Source: an uncultured Altererythrobacter sp.
GTDB taxonomy: Bacteria; Pseudomonadota; Alphaproteobacteria; Sphingomonadales; Sphingomonadaceae
DNA: 64,000 nucleotides
Direction: 5' to 3'
Assembly: GCA_913055875.1 (NCBI GenBank)
Contig: CAJXJY010000005.1
Coordinates: 186,001-250,000, forward strand
The position numbers and the translations under genes were made by a program. Under the pieces are notes generated by a model. The model was not told the DNA's origin and did no database searches. It saw nothing but the letters and a program-made list of their open reading frames with translations. Of the stretch, positions 41,659 through 52,209 are shown piece by piece (position 1 is the first letter of the stretch; every line of letters starts with the position of its first letter).

Positions 41659-42698
41659 GCCTGCTCGCCGCGCTGGGCGCTCTTGGCCCGCAACCGGCGT
41701 TGGCGGACGAGCCCGACGCCATGCTGGTGATCGCGCATCGCGGTGCGAGCGGCGAGCGGCCCGAGCATACGCTCGCCGCCTACGAGCGCGCGATCGATCA
41801 GGGGGCGGATTATATCGAGCCCGACCTGGTGCCGACCAGGGACGGCGTGCTCGTCGCACGGCACGAGACCGAGATTTCGGGCACGACCGACGTCGCCGCC
41901 CACGAGGAATTCGAGAGCCGCCGCCGGTCGAAGACCGTCGACGGCACGCTGGTCAGCGGTTGGTTCGCGGAGGATTTCACGCTCGAGGAGCTGCGCACGC
42001 TGCGCGCCAAGGAACGCCTGCCGCTGTTGCGCCCCGGCAATGCGCGCTTCGACGGACTCTACCCGGTGCCGACGCTGGCCGAGATCGTCGCGCTGGTGCG
42101 CGCCAAGGAGGCCGAGACCGGGCGCCGGATCGGGCTCTATCCCGAGCTCAAGCATCCGACCTACCTGCTCCAGCACGAGGGGATCGACACGGTCGACCTG
42201 CTGCTGCTCGAACTGCGCAAGCTCGGGGTGACGGCGGAGGATCCGGTGTTCCTCCAGAGCTTCGATATCGCGCCGCTGAAGAGGCTAGACAAGCGCAGCG
42301 ATTTCAAACTGGTGCAGCTGGTCGCGGCGAGTGGCGGCCCCGCGGACGAGCCCGAAACCGGCTATGCGGCCATGATCTCTCCCGCCGGGTTGGCGGAAAC
42401 CGCCAAATATGCCGATGCGGTGGGGGCGGATGTCCGGCTCGTGCTGAACGCGGATGGCAGCCCGACAACGCTGGTTGCCGATGCGAAGGCGGCGGGGCTG
42501 GAGGTGCACGCATGGACCTTGCGGAAGGAGAATGCGTTCCTGCCGCCGCCCTTGCGAAGCGGCGAGGGAGAAGCGTCGCGCGGCTGTCCGGAGATGCTGT
42601 GGCAAATGCTCGCGCGCGCGGGCGTTGCTGGCGTGTTCGCCGACGATCCGGCCATCGCGGTGGCGGCGCGCGCGGGACAGCCCTGCGCGATACCGTGA
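41637..42698 (+). CDS. Periplasmic glycerophosphodiester phosphodiesterase
   Basis: This is a 353-residue GlpQ-type enzyme releasing glycerol-3-phosphate from phospholipid head groups. A signal peptide (MGRSLFLSLLAALGALGPQP) precedes the catalytic HRGASGERPEHTLAAYERAI and YIEPDLVPTRDGVLVARHE, which contain the His and Glu/Asp metal-binding residues. VHAWTLRKENAFLPPPL is the C-terminal part. AAGGAGG precedes the ATG at 41637, and the start lies inside the ArsC-like gene (22-bp overlap). Export is inferred from the signal peptide. Confidence 0.92.
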   Translation: MGRSLFLSLLAALGALGPQPALADEPDAMLVIAHRGASGERPEHTLAAYERAIDQGADYIEPDLVPTRDGVLVARHETEISGTTDVAAHEEFESRRRSKTVDGTLVSGWFAEDFTLEELRTLRAKERLPLLRPGNARFDGLYPVPTLAEIVALVRAKEAETGRRIGLYPELKHPTYLLQHEGIDTVDLLLLELRKLGVTAEDPVFLQSFDIAPLKRLDKRSDFKLVQLVAASGGPADEPETGYAAMISPAGLAETAKYADAVGADVRLVLNADGSPTTLVADAKAAGLEVHAWTLRKENAFLPPPLRSGEGEASRGCPEMLWQMLARAGVAGVFADDPAIAVAARAGQPCAIP

Positions 42699-42711
42699 GA
42701 ATGCGCCGGGC

Positions 42712-43113
42712 ATGAGCGAGCCGCACCCCATTATCGTGTTCGACGGGATGTGCGTGCTGTGCTCGGCCAATGCGCGCTTCATCCTGCGTCACGACGAGGC
42801 GGGGCGGTTCCGTCTCGCGACCATGCAAAGCGAGGCAGGCAGCGCGCTGATGGCGCGGTTCGGTATCGATCCGCTCGATCCGGAGACTTTCATCCTCGTC
42901 GACGGCGACCGCGTGCGGCGCAACAGCGATGCGGCGCTTGCGATCGTGGCGGGGCTGGGCTGGCCGTTAAAGGCGCTGGCGGCGCTGCGGATCGTGCCGC
43001 GTCCGTTGCGCGACACCGTGTACCGGATCGTCGCGCGCAACCGCTACCGCTGGTTCGGCAGGCGCGAACAGTGCTTCGTCCCGACCTCCGAGCAGGCGAG
43101 CCGCATCTTGTGA
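42712..43113 (+). CDS. DCC-family (DUF393) thiol-disulfide protein
   Basis: This is a 133-residue protein of the thiol-disulfide oxidoreductase DCC family. The signature DGMCVLCSANARFILRHD gives Asp11, Cys14 and Cys17. IVPRPLRDTVYRIVARNRYR and a final RREQCFVPTSE are also typical. It lies 13 bp after the phosphodiesterase and its stop overlaps the GTG start of the next gene (GTGA), so these form an operon. Function unknown; the family name is historical. Confidence 0.9.
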   Translation: MSEPHPIIVFDGMCVLCSANARFILRHDEAGRFRLATMQSEAGSALMARFGIDPLDPETFILVDGDRVRRNSDAALAIVAGLGWPLKALAALRIVPRPLRDTVYRIVARNRYRWFGRREQCFVPTSEQASRIL

Positions 43114-44738
43114 ACCGGGTGCTGATCCTCGGCGGCTATGGCGGCTTCGGTGCGCGGCTGTCGCGGCGGCTGGCGGCGGATGGGTGGACGGTGATCGTGG
43201 CGGGGCGCAGCCTCGCCGAGGCCCGCCGCTTCGCCGCGATGCTCGACCGCGCGGAGGCGGTTCGCGCCGACCGCGAGGGCGACCTCGCGCCGGTCCTGGC
43301 CGAGGCGAAACCGGAGCTGCTGGTCGATTGCGCCGGACCGTTCCAGGGCAATTCCTACCGCGTGCCCGAGGCCTGCATCGCGGCGGGGGTACACTACACC
43401 GACCTCGCCGATGCGCGCGATTTCGTGTGTGGGATCGGCGCGCTCGACGAGGCGGCGCGCGCGGGCGGGGTGGCGGTGCTGGCGGGGGGCTCGACCGTGC
43501 CCGCGCTGACCGGCGCGGTGCTGCGCGAACTGACGCGCGGCATGGAGCGCGTCGATGCGGTCGACATGGCGCTCGGCGCGTCGAGCGCGGCGACCGGCAG
43601 CGGTTCGATCGCGCGCGCGGTGCTGAGCTATGCGGGCAAGCCGATCGCAGTGTGGCGCGCGCGTCGCCGGGAGCAGGTGCACGGCATGTACGGGCTCGAA
43701 CGGCGGGTATTTCTCGTGCCGGGGTGCAAGCCGGTCGCCCGCTGGGTCGCGCTCGGCGAAGTGCCCGATCTCGACCGCGTGCCCGGCAACCTGCCGGGCC
43801 GCCCGGCGACGATCTTCCGCGCTGGCAACGAGCGTGTGCTGCACATGTTCGGCGCGCGCGTGCTGTCGGTGGCGGTGCGGAACGGCTGGCTGAGTTCGCT
43901 GCTGCGGCTCGACGGGCTGCTGTTGCCGATCCAGCGCGCCATGGGCCGGTTCGGCAGCGCGCGCTCGGCGATGAGCATCGAGGCGAAGGGTTGGCTTGGC
44001 GGAGAGGCGCTGCTGCGCCGCTGGACGGTGATCGCCGAGGCGGGCGACGGCCCCGAGATCCCGGTGCTGGCGGCGCAACAGGTGGCGCGCAGGCTGCGCG
44101 ACGGGACGCTGGAACCCGGAGCGCGCGATACGTCGCGCCTGTTCGATCTCGCGGAATTCGAGCCGCTGCTGGGCGGTCTGAACGCGGCCGAGCAGATCGA
44201 CGAGGAGCCGCTCACGCCGCTCTACGCGCGCGTGATGGGCGAGGCCTACGACCGTCTGCCCGCGCCCGTTCGCGACATGCACGCGATTGCAGGTGATGGC
44301 GGTGCCGAGGGGGAGGGGACGGTCGTGCGCGGCTCCGGGTTGCTCGCGCGCCTCGCCGGAGGTTTTGCCGGATTTCCGCCCGCGGGCACCTATCCGGTGC
44401 ATGTCGGTTTCTCCGAGCGCGACGGGGTCGAGACGTGGACGCGCAGCTTCGGCCCGTACCGCTTCGTCAGCCATCTGAGCCGGGCCGGGGCGCATATCCA
44501 GGAGCGTTTCGGCCCGTTGCGTTTCCGCTTCTCGCTACCTGCCGACGAGACCGGCCTCGCCATGGTCTTCAAGGGCTGGAGCGCGTTCCGCATCCCGCTA
44601 CCACGGTTCCTCGCTCCGCGCATCGCCGCGAGCGAACGCGCCGAGGGCGAGGATTTCCTGTTCGATGTCGAAGTCGCCCTGCTTCTGGCCGGGCCGATGG
44701 TGCACTATCGCGGGCGGCTCAGGCGGGTTTGGCGCTGA
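43110..44738 (+). CDS. Saccharopine-dehydrogenase-like protein with DUF4166 domain
   Basis: This is a 542-residue protein. The N-terminal Rossmann fold (VLILGGYGGFGARLSRRLAA) and LVDCAGPFQGNSYRVPEACI resemble the saccharopine dehydrogenase/Sacchrp_dh_NADP group. The C-terminal DUF4166 domain (about 380-540) contains PAGTYPVHVGFSERDGVETW and FGPLRFRFSLPAD. The start is GTG 43110 in a GTGA overlap with the DCC gene, and the two gene types often occur together. It overlaps the end of ubiG by 20 bp. Reaction unknown. Confidence 0.88.
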   Translation: MNRVLILGGYGGFGARLSRRLAADGWTVIVAGRSLAEARRFAAMLDRAEAVRADREGDLAPVLAEAKPELLVDCAGPFQGNSYRVPEACIAAGVHYTDLADARDFVCGIGALDEAARAGGVAVLAGGSTVPALTGAVLRELTRGMERVDAVDMALGASSAATGSGSIARAVLSYAGKPIAVWRARRREQVHGMYGLERRVFLVPGCKPVARWVALGEVPDLDRVPGNLPGRPATIFRAGNERVLHMFGARVLSVAVRNGWLSSLLRLDGLLLPIQRAMGRFGSARSAMSIEAKGWLGGEALLRRWTVIAEAGDGPEIPVLAAQQVARRLRDGTLEPGARDTSRLFDLAEFEPLLGGLNAAEQIDEEPLTPLYARVMGEAYDRLPAPVRDMHAIAGDGGAEGEGTVVRGSGLLARLAGGFAGFPPAGTYPVHVGFSERDGVETWTRSFGPYRFVSHLSRAGAHIQERFGPLRFRFSLPADETGLAMVFKGWSAFRIPLPRFLAPRIAASERAEGEDFLFDVEVALLLAGPMVHYRGRLRRVWR

Positions 44739-45489
44739 GGATATAGTTGAGCGACAGATCGTCCGACAGGTGCAGCCCCTTCATCGGCGAGAAACCGATT
44801 CCCTTCATCGCCAGCGGTTCCAGCCCCGCCTCGCGCAGCAGCTCGCACAATTCCTCCGGCGTGACGAAATCGCTCCAATGGTGCGTGCCTTTCGGGATCA
44901 TGCCCACCGCCTCCGCGCCCTCGACCAGCAGCAGTTTGGATTGCGGCGTACGGTTTGGCGTTGAGAGGATCGCCAGTCCGCCCGGCACGAGCCGCTCCGC
45001 CAGCGAGCGCAGCAGCACCGCCTTGTCGGCGACATGTTCGATCACTTCGAGGCAGGTGACGAGGTCGAACCGCCCGAGGTCGAGTTCGGCCAGCTCGCCC
45101 GGCAGATAGCGGATATCGAGCCTGGCCCCGTCCGCATGTGCGGTTGCCGCCGCGACATTCTCCGGCGCCGCATCGACACCGGTTACCGCAGCGCCGAGCC
45201 GCGCGAGCGGTTCGCACAGCAGCCCGGCGCCGCAGCCGACATCGAGCGCGGTCTTCCCTGCGAGCGGTTTCGCGCTCTCCGCATCGCCGCCCCAATGCTC
45301 GTCCACCGCCTCACGGATGAAGCCCAGCCGCACCGGGTTGAGCCGGTGCAGCATTGCGCTCGAGCCCTGCGGGTCCCACCACTCGCGCGCCAGCCGGCCG
45401 AAATGCTCCGCCTCTTCGGGACGGATCGTCGCCCCCCCGGTTGACGGCGGCGTAGAATTGCTACGCGGCGAGGTTGTTGCATCGCTCAT
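44719..45489 (-). CDS. ubiG: Ubiquinone biosynthesis O-methyltransferase UbiG
   Basis: This is a 256-residue SAM-dependent enzyme that performs two O-methylations in ubiquinone synthesis. EAEHFGRLAREWWDPQGSSA and LHRLNPVRLGFIREAVDEHW are the UbiG-specific N-terminal region, and LDVGCGAGLLCEPLARLGA is the SAM loop. VTCLEVIEHVAD and THHWSDFVTPEELCELL complete the pattern. The start is ATG at 45489. It is divergent from lysC, as seen in many alphaproteobacteria. Confidence 0.95.
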   Translation of the reverse strand: MSDATTSPRSNSTPPSTGGATIRPEEAEHFGRLAREWWDPQGSSAMLHRLNPVRLGFIREAVDEHWGGDAESAKPLAGKTALDVGCGAGLLCEPLARLGAAVTGVDAAPENVAAATAHADGARLDIRYLPGELAELDLGRFDLVTCLEVIEHVADKAVLLRSLAERLVPGGLAILSTPNRTPQSKLLLVEGAEAVGMIPKGTHHWSDFVTPEELCELLREAGLEPLAMKGIGFSPMKGLHLSDDLSLNYILSAKPA

Positions 45490-45545
45490 GCGCCCCCCCT
45501 AACAGCACCGCATTGTCGGCACCAGCGATCGGGAGTGTCCCAGCC

Positions 45546-46838
45546 TTGGCGCGTATCGTGATGAAATTCGGCGGCACTTCGATGGCCGGGACCGAGCGCA
45601 TCCGCCGCGTCGCCAATATCGTGCGCCGCCAGCAGGCCGCGAGGGACGGCAAGCTGCAGGAGGTTGCGGTGGTCGTGTCCGCGATGGCGGGCGAGACCGA
45701 CCGGCTGGTCAATTTCTGCCGCGAAGCCAATGCGCTGTACGATCCGGCCGAATACGACGTGGTCGTGGCGAGCGGCGAGCAGGTGACTTCCGGCCTGCTC
45801 GCTCTGACGCTGCAGTCATTGGGCTGCAAGGCGCGCAGCTGGCTCGGCTGGCAGATGCCCGTCCGAACCGTCGAGGCGCATGCCAAGGCACGGATCGACT
45901 CCATCGACACGCCGGCGATGGTCGCCTCGATGGAGGCGGGCGAAATCGCAGTAGTGCCGGGTTTCCAGGGCATTTCGGACAATGGCCGGGTGACCACGCT
46001 CGGCCGCGGCGGGTCGGACACTTCGGCGGTGGCGGTGGCGGCGGCGGTCAAGGCCGACCGGTGCGACATCTACACCGATGTCGACGGGGTCTACACCACC
46101 GATCCGCGCATCGTCGCCAAGGCGCGCAAGCTGAAGGCGGTGACCTACGAGGAAATGCTCGAACTGGCCTCGGTCGGCGCCAAGGTGCTGCAGACCCGCT
46201 CGGTCGGGCTGGCGATGAAGGAGGGGGTGCGCGTACAGGTGCTTTCCAGCTTCATCGACGACGACGCGACCCCGGCGGACGAACTGCCCGGCACGCTGAT
46301 CGTGTCGGAAGCGGAAATGAACGAATTGGTGGAGAAGGGCGAAATGGAACGCCAGCTGGTAACCGGCATCGCGCACGACAAGAACGAGGCCAAGGTGATC
46401 CTCACCCGCGTCCCCGACAAGCCGGGCGCGGTGGCGCATATCTTCGAGCCGCTCGCCGCGGCGAGCATCAATGTCGACATGATCATCCAGAACGTCGGAC
46501 GCGACAAGGGCGAGACCGACGTCACCTTCACCGTCCCGCAGGCCGACCTCGCACGTGCGCAGGCGCTGCTCAAGGACAAGCGCGGCGATATCGGCTTCAA
46601 CCGCATCATCACCGACAGCCGGATCGCCAAGATCAGCGTGGTCGGGGTCGGCATGAAGAGCCATGCGGGCGTCGCCAGCACCATGTTCCGCGCCTTGAGC
46701 GACCGCGGCATCAATATCCAGGCGATCTCGACCAGCGAGATCAAGATCAGCGTGATGATCGACGAGGACGAGACCGAACTGGCGGTGCGCGTGCTGCACA
46801 CCGCCTACGGGCTGGATGCCGAGGACGAAGCGGCCTAG
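45546..46838 (+). CDS. lysC: Aspartate kinase
   Basis: This is a 430-residue aspartokinase, the first step of Lys/Thr/Met synthesis. MARIVMKFGGTSMAGTERIR gives the ATP-binding start; a TTG at 45546 is preferred because it has GGGAGTG upstream and gives the usual N-terminus. GRGGSDTSAVAVAAAVKADR is the kinase core. Two C-terminal ACT domains (TRVPDKPGAVAHIFEPLAAA and SVVGVGMKSHAGVASTMFRA) allow feedback control by lysine and threonine. It diverges from ubiG. Confidence 0.95.
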   Translation: MARIVMKFGGTSMAGTERIRRVANIVRRQQAARDGKLQEVAVVVSAMAGETDRLVNFCREANALYDPAEYDVVVASGEQVTSGLLALTLQSLGCKARSWLGWQMPVRTVEAHAKARIDSIDTPAMVASMEAGEIAVVPGFQGISDNGRVTTLGRGGSDTSAVAVAAAVKADRCDIYTDVDGVYTTDPRIVAKARKLKAVTYEEMLELASVGAKVLQTRSVGLAMKEGVRVQVLSSFIDDDATPADELPGTLIVSEAEMNELVEKGEMERQLVTGIAHDKNEAKVILTRVPDKPGAVAHIFEPLAAASINVDMIIQNVGRDKGETDVTFTVPQADLARAQALLKDKRGDIGFNRIITDSRIAKISVVGVGMKSHAGVASTMFRALSDRGINIQAISTSEIKISVMIDEDETELAVRVLHTAYGLDAEDEAA

Positions 46839-46847
46839 TCTCGCCCC

Positions 46848-48020
46848 ATGAGCCACACCGCCAAAATCCTCTTGCTCGGCTCGGGCGAGTTGGGGCGCGA
46901 ATTCGTCGTCTCGGCCAAGCGGCTCGGTGCATACGTGATCGCCTGCGACGCCTACGACCACGCGCCCGCGATGCAGCTGGCCGATGCGCGCGAGGTGTTT
47001 TCGATGCTCGACGGCGCGCGGCTTCGCGAGGTGGTCCAAAAGCACCGCCCCGATTTCGTCGTGCCCGAGATCGAGGCGATCCGCACCGAGGTGCTGGGCG
47101 AAGTCGAAGCCGAGGGCGTCAACATCGTGCCCTCGGCGCGCGCGACCCAGCTGACCATGAACCGCGACGCGATCCGCGACCTTGCCGCGCACGAACTCGG
47201 CCTCAATGTCGCGGTCTTCGAATATGCCGAGAGCCTCGATGAATTGCGGCAGGCGAGCGAAACCACCGGCTTCCCGTGCATCGTCAAGCCGGTGATGTCG
47301 TCTTCGGGCAAGGGGCAGAGCCGGGTCGAGGATCATGCGGGCCTCGATGCCGCGTGGGACTACGCCGTCGCGGGCATGCGCGGCGACCGCCGGCGGGTGA
47401 TCGTCGAGGAAGTGATCCCGTTCGACTATGAGATCACGCTGCTGACCGTGCGGCATGCGGGCGGGGTGTCCTTCTGCCCGCCGATCGGCCACCGGCAGGA
47501 ACGCGGCGACTACCAGGAAAGCTGGCAGCCGATGGCGATGTCCGATGCCGCCGTGACCACGGCGCAGGACATGGCGCGGCGGGTCGTCGAAGCCCTGGCG
47601 GGCGATGGCAGGGGTTACGGGTTGTTCGGGGTCGAATTCTTCGTGGTCGACGACGAGGTGATCTTTTCCGAACTCAGCCCGCGCCCGCACGATACCGGGA
47701 TGGTGACGCTGGTGAGCCAGAACTTGAGCGAATTCGACCTCCATGCGCGCGCGATCATGGGGCTGCCGGTGCCTGCCGAGATCCGCGCGCGGCCGTCGGC
47801 CAGCGCAGTGATCCTCGCCGACCGCGACAGCGAAACGCTGTCCTATGCCGGGCTCGCCGAGGCGATGGCGGAGAGCGCCGATGTCCGCATTTTCGGCAAG
47901 CCCACTTCGCGGCCCTGGCGCAGGATGGGCGTGGCGCTGGCGACGGGAAGCTCGACCGGCGAGGCCCGCCGCCTCGCGAGCGAAGCGGCGGGCCGGGTAC
48001 GGATCGAATACGGGGCCTGA
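46848..48020 (+). CDS. purT: Formate-dependent GAR transformylase PurT
   Basis: This is a 390-residue ATP-grasp enzyme converting GAR and formate to FGAR in purine synthesis. [56 protein letters not shown] and [16 protein letters not shown] are all PurT landmarks, and [20 protein letters not shown] carries the metal-binding residues. It follows lysC with 9 bp between. A PurN route may also exist elsewhere, but is not seen. Confidence 0.95.
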   Translation: MSHTAKILLLGSGELGREFVVSAKRLGAYVIACDAYDHAPAMQLADAREVFSMLDGARLREVVQKHRPDFVVPEIEAIRTEVLGEVEAEGVNIVPSARATQLTMNRDAIRDLAAHELGLNVAVFEYAESLDELRQASETTGFPCIVKPVMSSSGKGQSRVEDHAGLDAAWDYAVAGMRGDRRRVIVEEVIPFDYEITLLTVRHAGGVSFCPPIGHRQERGDYQESWQPMAMSDAAVTTAQDMARRVVEALAGDGRGYGLFGVEFFVVDDEVIFSELSPRPHDTGMVTLVSQNLSEFDLHARAIMGLPVPAEIRARPSASAVILADRDSETLSYAGLAEAMAESADVRIFGKPTSRPWRRMGVALATGSSTGEARRLASEAAGRVRIEYGA

Positions 48021-48051
48021 CTGCCCCGCTGCGCGGTGTTGCGCCCCGCTC

Positions 48052-49575
48052 TTATCCGCCCCCGATCGATTTTGCCGAGGCCATGCCCGGAGCGGTCGAT
48101 TTGCCGCCGATCTTGTCGCGCACCGCCTTTTCGATGCGCCCGCCGATATCGGTATCGACATTGCGCCAGTATTCGAACGCGCGCACCAGCACCTTTTCGC
48201 TGACGCCGTCGGCGAGGTGGCCGGCGACGTTCGATACGAAGCGTTCGCGCTGGGCGTCGTCCATCACGTCATTGACCAGCGCGCGGGCCTGGCTCCAGTC
48301 GTCGTCGTCCTTGCGCAGCGTATAGGCCTGGCGCACCATGTCGCCATCGGCGTGCCACAGCCCCGCTTCGCCGCCGGGGTAGGCCTGCGCCGCCGGTCCA
48401 CCGTACGAATTGGGCGCGTAGACCGGATCGAGTGCGTTCTCGGTCCGCATATGGCCCGCGCGGCTGTAGGAATGGACCGGACAGCGCGGCTTGTTGACCG
48501 GGATCTGCTTGTAGTTGACCCCCAGCCGCGCGCGGTGCGCATCGGCATAGGAGAAGCCGCGGGCCAGCAACATCTTGTCGGGCGACAGGCCGATGCCGGG
48601 CACCATGTTGTTCGGCTCGAAGGCGAGCTGTTCGATCTGCGTGTCCCAGTCGACCGGATTTTCGTCCAGCGTCAGCGTGCCGACCTCAATCAGCGGATAG
48701 TCCTCGTGCGGCCAGACCTTGGTGAGATCGAACGGGTTGATGCGATAGGTCCTGGCGTCTTCATACGGCATCACCTGCCATTTGAGCGTCCAGCTGGGGT
48801 GATCGCCCGCGTGGATCGCATCGAACAGGTCGCGGCGGTGGTAGTCGCTGTCCTCGCCGGCTTTCTTGACCGCCTCGTCCTGCGTCAGGTGGGCGTTGCC
48901 GCTTTCGTCGCCGACCTCGGTATGGAAGTGGAACTTGACCCAGAACTTCTCGCCATCTTCGTTCGTCAGCATGTAGGTGTGGCTCGAATAGCCGTTCATT
49001 TCGCGCCAGTTCTTAGGCACGCCGCGATCGCCCATAAGATAGGTGACCTGGTGCGCGCTTTCCGGGCTCAGCGTCCAGAAATCCCACATCATGTCGTGAT
49101 CGCGCAGGCCGTTGTCGGCACGGCGCTTCTGGCTGCGGATGAAGTTCTGGAATTTGATCGGGTCGCGGATGAAGAAGATCGGCGTGTTGTTGCCGACCAT
49201 GTCGAAATTGCCGTCTTCGGTGTAGAACTTGACCGAGAAACCACGCGGGTCGCGCCAGGTGTCGGGGCTGCCGCGCTCGCCGGCCACGGTCGAGAAGCGC
49301 ACGGCGACGTCGGTCTTGGCGCCGGGCTGGAACAGCTTCGCCTTGGTGTATCGGGAGACGTCGCCGGTGGTCTCGAAATGGCCGAACGCGCCCGAGCCCT
49401 TGGCATGCGGCTGGCGTTCGGGAATCCGCTCGCGGTTAAAGTTCGCCATCTGCTCGAGCAGATAGTGATCGTGCAGCACGATCGGGCCGTCGCGGCCGAT
49501 GGTCAGCGAGTGCTCGTCGCTCTGCACGCGGATACCCGCATCCGTGGTGGTGGGGGGTACGGTCTTGTCGGCCAT
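48052..49575 (-). CDS. katA: Monofunctional heme catalase KatA
   Basis: This is a 507-residue clade-3-sized catalase. [20 protein letters not shown] contains the distal His57, and [17 protein letters not shown] the distal Asn. The proximal heme Tyr is in [13 protein letters not shown]. The start at 49575 ([15 protein letters not shown]) is preferred to a longer frame from 49716. It detoxifies hydrogen peroxide in the cytoplasm. It lies just downstream of katG on the same strand with a terminator between, so they are separate units. Confidence 0.95.
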   Translation of the reverse strand: MADKTVPPTTTDAGIRVQSDEHSLTIGRDGPIVLHDHYLLEQMANFNRERIPERQPHAKGSGAFGHFETTGDVSRYTKAKLFQPGAKTDVAVRFSTVAGERGSPDTWRDPRGFSVKFYTEDGNFDMVGNNTPIFFIRDPIKFQNFIRSQKRRADNGLRDHDMMWDFWTLSPESAHQVTYLMGDRGVPKNWREMNGYSSHTYMLTNEDGEKFWVKFHFHTEVGDESGNAHLTQDEAVKKAGEDSDYHRRDLFDAIHAGDHPSWTLKWQVMPYEDARTYRINPFDLTKVWPHEDYPLIEVGTLTLDENPVDWDTQIEQLAFEPNNMVPGIGLSPDKMLLARGFSYADAHRARLGVNYKQIPVNKPRCPVHSYSRAGHMRTENALDPVYAPNSYGGPAAQAYPGGEAGLWHADGDMVRQAYTLRKDDDDWSQARALVNDVMDDAQRERFVSNVAGHLADGVSEKVLVRAFEYWRNVDTDIGGRIEKAVRDKIGGKSTAPGMASAKSIGGG

Positions 49576-49670
49576 GGCGGCGCCCTTTCCTGTTGGATAT
49601 GAAGGAAATACGGGCGCCGTGCCGCTGCGTTCCGCGCGCAAACCGCGGAAAACCCGTTCAGCACAATCGG

Positions 49671-49708
49671 AAAAACAAAAAGCCCCCGGCGTTTGCGCCG
49701 GGGGCTTC
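49671..49708 (-). terminator. Rho-independent terminator of katG
   Basis: An 11-bp perfect stem (49681-49691 with 49698-49708, closing on a gttt-type loop) has a T-rich run on its leftward side. It lies 24 bp past the katG stop, so katA probably has its own promoter, in the gap 49576-49670. Confidence 0.8.
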
Positions 49709-49731
49709 GTTTTCACGTGTCGGAAGCGCGA

Positions 49732-51930
49732 TCAGTTCAGGTCGAACCGGTCGGCGTCCATCACCTTGGTCCAAGCCGCGACGAAGTCGTCGACGAACTT
49801 CGCTTCGTGGCCGTTCTCGGCATAGACCTCGGCGACGGCGCGGAGCTGCGAATTGGAGCCGAACACCAGGTCGGTGCGCGTGGCGTGCCACAGTTCCTCG
49901 CCGGTCTTGCGGCATTTGCCGACGAATTCCTCGTCGCCGCTCTCGTCGACGACCTTCCACTCCACGCCCATCGTGAGCAGGTTGGTGAAGAAGTCGTTCG
50001 ACAGCACGCCGGGCTTGTCCGTCAACACGCCGATCCGGTTGCCGTGCGCGGCATGTTTCGACACCGCGCCGAGTGCGCGCATCCCGCCGACCAGCACGGT
50101 CATCTCCGGCACCGACAGGCCGAGCAGGTTCGCCCGGTCGATCAGCAGGTCCTCGGTCTTCACCGTGGCCTTGGTCTTGAGATAGTTGCGGAACCCGTCG
50201 GCGAGCGGCTCGAGCGGCTCCCAGCTCTCGGCATCGAAATCCTCGCGCTTCGCATCGCCGCGGCCGGTGGTGACGTCGACGCTGACATCGAAACCGCCGT
50301 CCCCGGCCGCCTTTTCGACCGCCGCGGCACCGCCGAGCACGATCGCATCGGCCATGGAGATATCGCCGCGGATTTCGTCGAGCCTGGCAAGCACCTTGCC
50401 CAGTTCCTCGGGATCGTTGACCGCCCAGTTCTTCAGTTCGTCGAAGCGGATATGCGCGCCGTTGGCGCCGCCGCGATGGTCCGAATTGCGGTAGGTCGAG
50501 GCCGAGGCCCACGCCGCCTTGACCAGTTCGCTGACTGAGAGCCCGCTATCGAGCACCTTGGCCTTGAACGCCGCAGCATCGCTGTCGGACACGGGCGTTC
50601 CGGCGGGGATCGGATCCTGCCAGATCAGGTCCTCGCCCGGCACTTCCGGGCCGAGATAGCGGACCTTGGGGCCCATGTCGCGGTGGGTGAGCTTGAACCA
50701 TGCGCGGGCGAAGGCGTCCTTGAACGCTTCGTGATCGGTGCGGAATTTCTCGGCGATCTTGCGGTATTCCGGATCGCGCTTGAGCTGCATGTCCGCCGTG
50801 GTCATGATCGTCGGCACCTTTTTGGAAGGATCGCGCGCGTCGGGCGCCATGTCTTCTTCCTTCGGGTCGATCGGGGTCCACTGGTTTGCACCGGCCGGAC
50901 TCTGGGTGAGCTCGTAATCGTAATCGAGCAGCAGGCGGAAATAGTTTTCCGACCAGCTGTCGGGCGTGTTGGTCCACGCACCCTCGATGCCCGAGGTGGT
51001 GATGTGCCCCTTGCCGATCTCTTCCGGATCGGTGAGCCAGCCGAAGCCCATGTGCTGCATCGCTTCGCTCTCGGGCGAGCCGCTGAAGCTGTCCGCCGGA
51101 GCGGCGCCGTGGCACTTGCCGAAGGTGTGACCGCCGGCGGTGAGCGCGACGGTTTCCTCGTCGTTCATCGCCATCCGGGCGAAGGTTTCGCGCATGTCGC
51201 GCGCCATGCCTTCGTCGTCGTGCGGGTTGCCCTGCGGGCCTTCGGGGTTGACGTAGATCAGACCCATCTGGATCGCCGCGAGCGGGGTTTCGAGCGCCTT
51301 GCCTTCGTCCGGATTGATACGCGTGGGGGCGTCTTCGTTGACCCACTGATCCTCGGTGCCCCAATAGACCGTTTCCGGCTCGAACACGTCCTTGCGGCCG
51401 CCGCCGAAGCCGAAGGTCGGGCCGCCCATGCTTTCGATGGCGACGTTGCCGGTCAGCACGAACAGGTCGGCCCAGCTGATGTGTTTGCCGTATTTCTGCT
51501 TGATCGGCCACAGCAGGCGGCGCGCCTTGTCGAGATTGCCGTTGTCGGGCCAGCTGTTGAGCGGGGCGAAGCGTTGCTGCCCGCTCGACGCACCGCCGCG
51601 GCCGTCGCTGGTACGATAGGTGCCCGCGGCGTGCCACGCCATGCGGATGAAGAACGGGCCGTAATGCCCGTAATCGGCCGGCCACCATTCCTGGCTGTCG
51701 GTCATCAGCGCGGTCAGGTCCGCCTTGAGCGCCTTGTAATCGATCGCGTTGAACGCCTCGGCATAATCGAAATCGTCGCCCATCGGATCGGGGTTCTTGC
51801 CGCCCTGCGTCAGGATCGAGAGATCGAGCGCGTCGGGCCACCAGTCGCGGTTGGTCCGCCCGAACAGCGCGCGCGTGTCGCCGTCGCCGCCGAAGGGGCA
51901 GCCACTGATTTCACCTGTCTTGGCATCCAT
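49732..51930 (-). CDS. katG: Catalase-peroxidase KatG
   Basis: This is a 732-residue bifunctional catalase-peroxidase. The distal triad is in [14 protein letters not shown] (Arg96, Trp99, His100) and the proximal His is in [10 protein letters not shown]. The second, heme-free domain is present in full, at the usual total length. The start at 51930 ([15 protein letters not shown]) has AGGAG upstream. The gene lies 279 bp from the divergent nitronate monooxygenase. OxyR-type control is common for katG but I see no clear site. Confidence 0.96.
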   Translation of the reverse strand: MDAKTGEISGCPFGGDGDTRALFGRTNRDWWPDALDLSILTQGGKNPDPMGDDFDYAEAFNAIDYKALKADLTALMTDSQEWWPADYGHYGPFFIRMAWHAAGTYRTSDGRGGASSGQQRFAPLNSWPDNGNLDKARRLLWPIKQKYGKHISWADLFVLTGNVAIESMGGPTFGFGGGRKDVFEPETVYWGTEDQWVNEDAPTRINPDEGKALETPLAAIQMGLIYVNPEGPQGNPHDDEGMARDMRETFARMAMNDEETVALTAGGHTFGKCHGAAPADSFSGSPESEAMQHMGFGWLTDPEEIGKGHITTSGIEGAWTNTPDSWSENYFRLLLDYDYELTQSPAGANQWTPIDPKEEDMAPDARDPSKKVPTIMTTADMQLKRDPEYRKIAEKFRTDHEAFKDAFARAWFKLTHRDMGPKVRYLGPEVPGEDLIWQDPIPAGTPVSDSDAAAFKAKVLDSGLSVSELVKAAWASASTYRNSDHRGGANGAHIRFDELKNWAVNDPEELGKVLARLDEIRGDISMADAIVLGGAAAVEKAAGDGGFDVSVDVTTGRGDAKREDFDAESWEPLEPLADGFRNYLKTKATVKTEDLLIDRANLLGLSVPEMTVLVGGMRALGAVSKHAAHGNRIGVLTDKPGVLSNDFFTNLLTMGVEWKVVDESGDEEFVGKCRKTGEELWHATRTDLVFGSNSQLRAVAEVYAENGHEAKFVDDFVAAWTKVMDADRFDLN

Positions 51931-52140
51931 TGTCTGTGTTCTCCTGCTCAATATGTTCGAGTCGAAATTTCGTGGGTACGATTTACGCGTCCGCGCCAAT
52001 CGAGTGAAGCAATTAACTCCTGTCAGGCTTATCGGGAAAAGCGATCACACTAACGGTTGGGACCGCATCGCCTGCCTCACCGGATTCAATGGCAGGCGGA
52101 CCACTTCGTTCCGTCGCTTGCCGCAATGCGCCGCGCCGCG

Positions 52141-52179
52141 GCCACTTGCCGCCGCCACATGCCGCCGCCACTTGCCGCC
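52141..52179. repeat. 13-bp tandem repeat, three copies
   Basis: gccacttgccgcc occurs at 52141-52153 and 52167-52179, with a one-base variant (gccacatgccgcc) between them. It lies 31 bp before the nitronate monooxygenase start. It could be a length-variable spacer. Confidence 0.8.
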
Positions 52180-52209
52180 AATAGCCGTGCCGCCTAAGCG
52201 CTTCTACCC

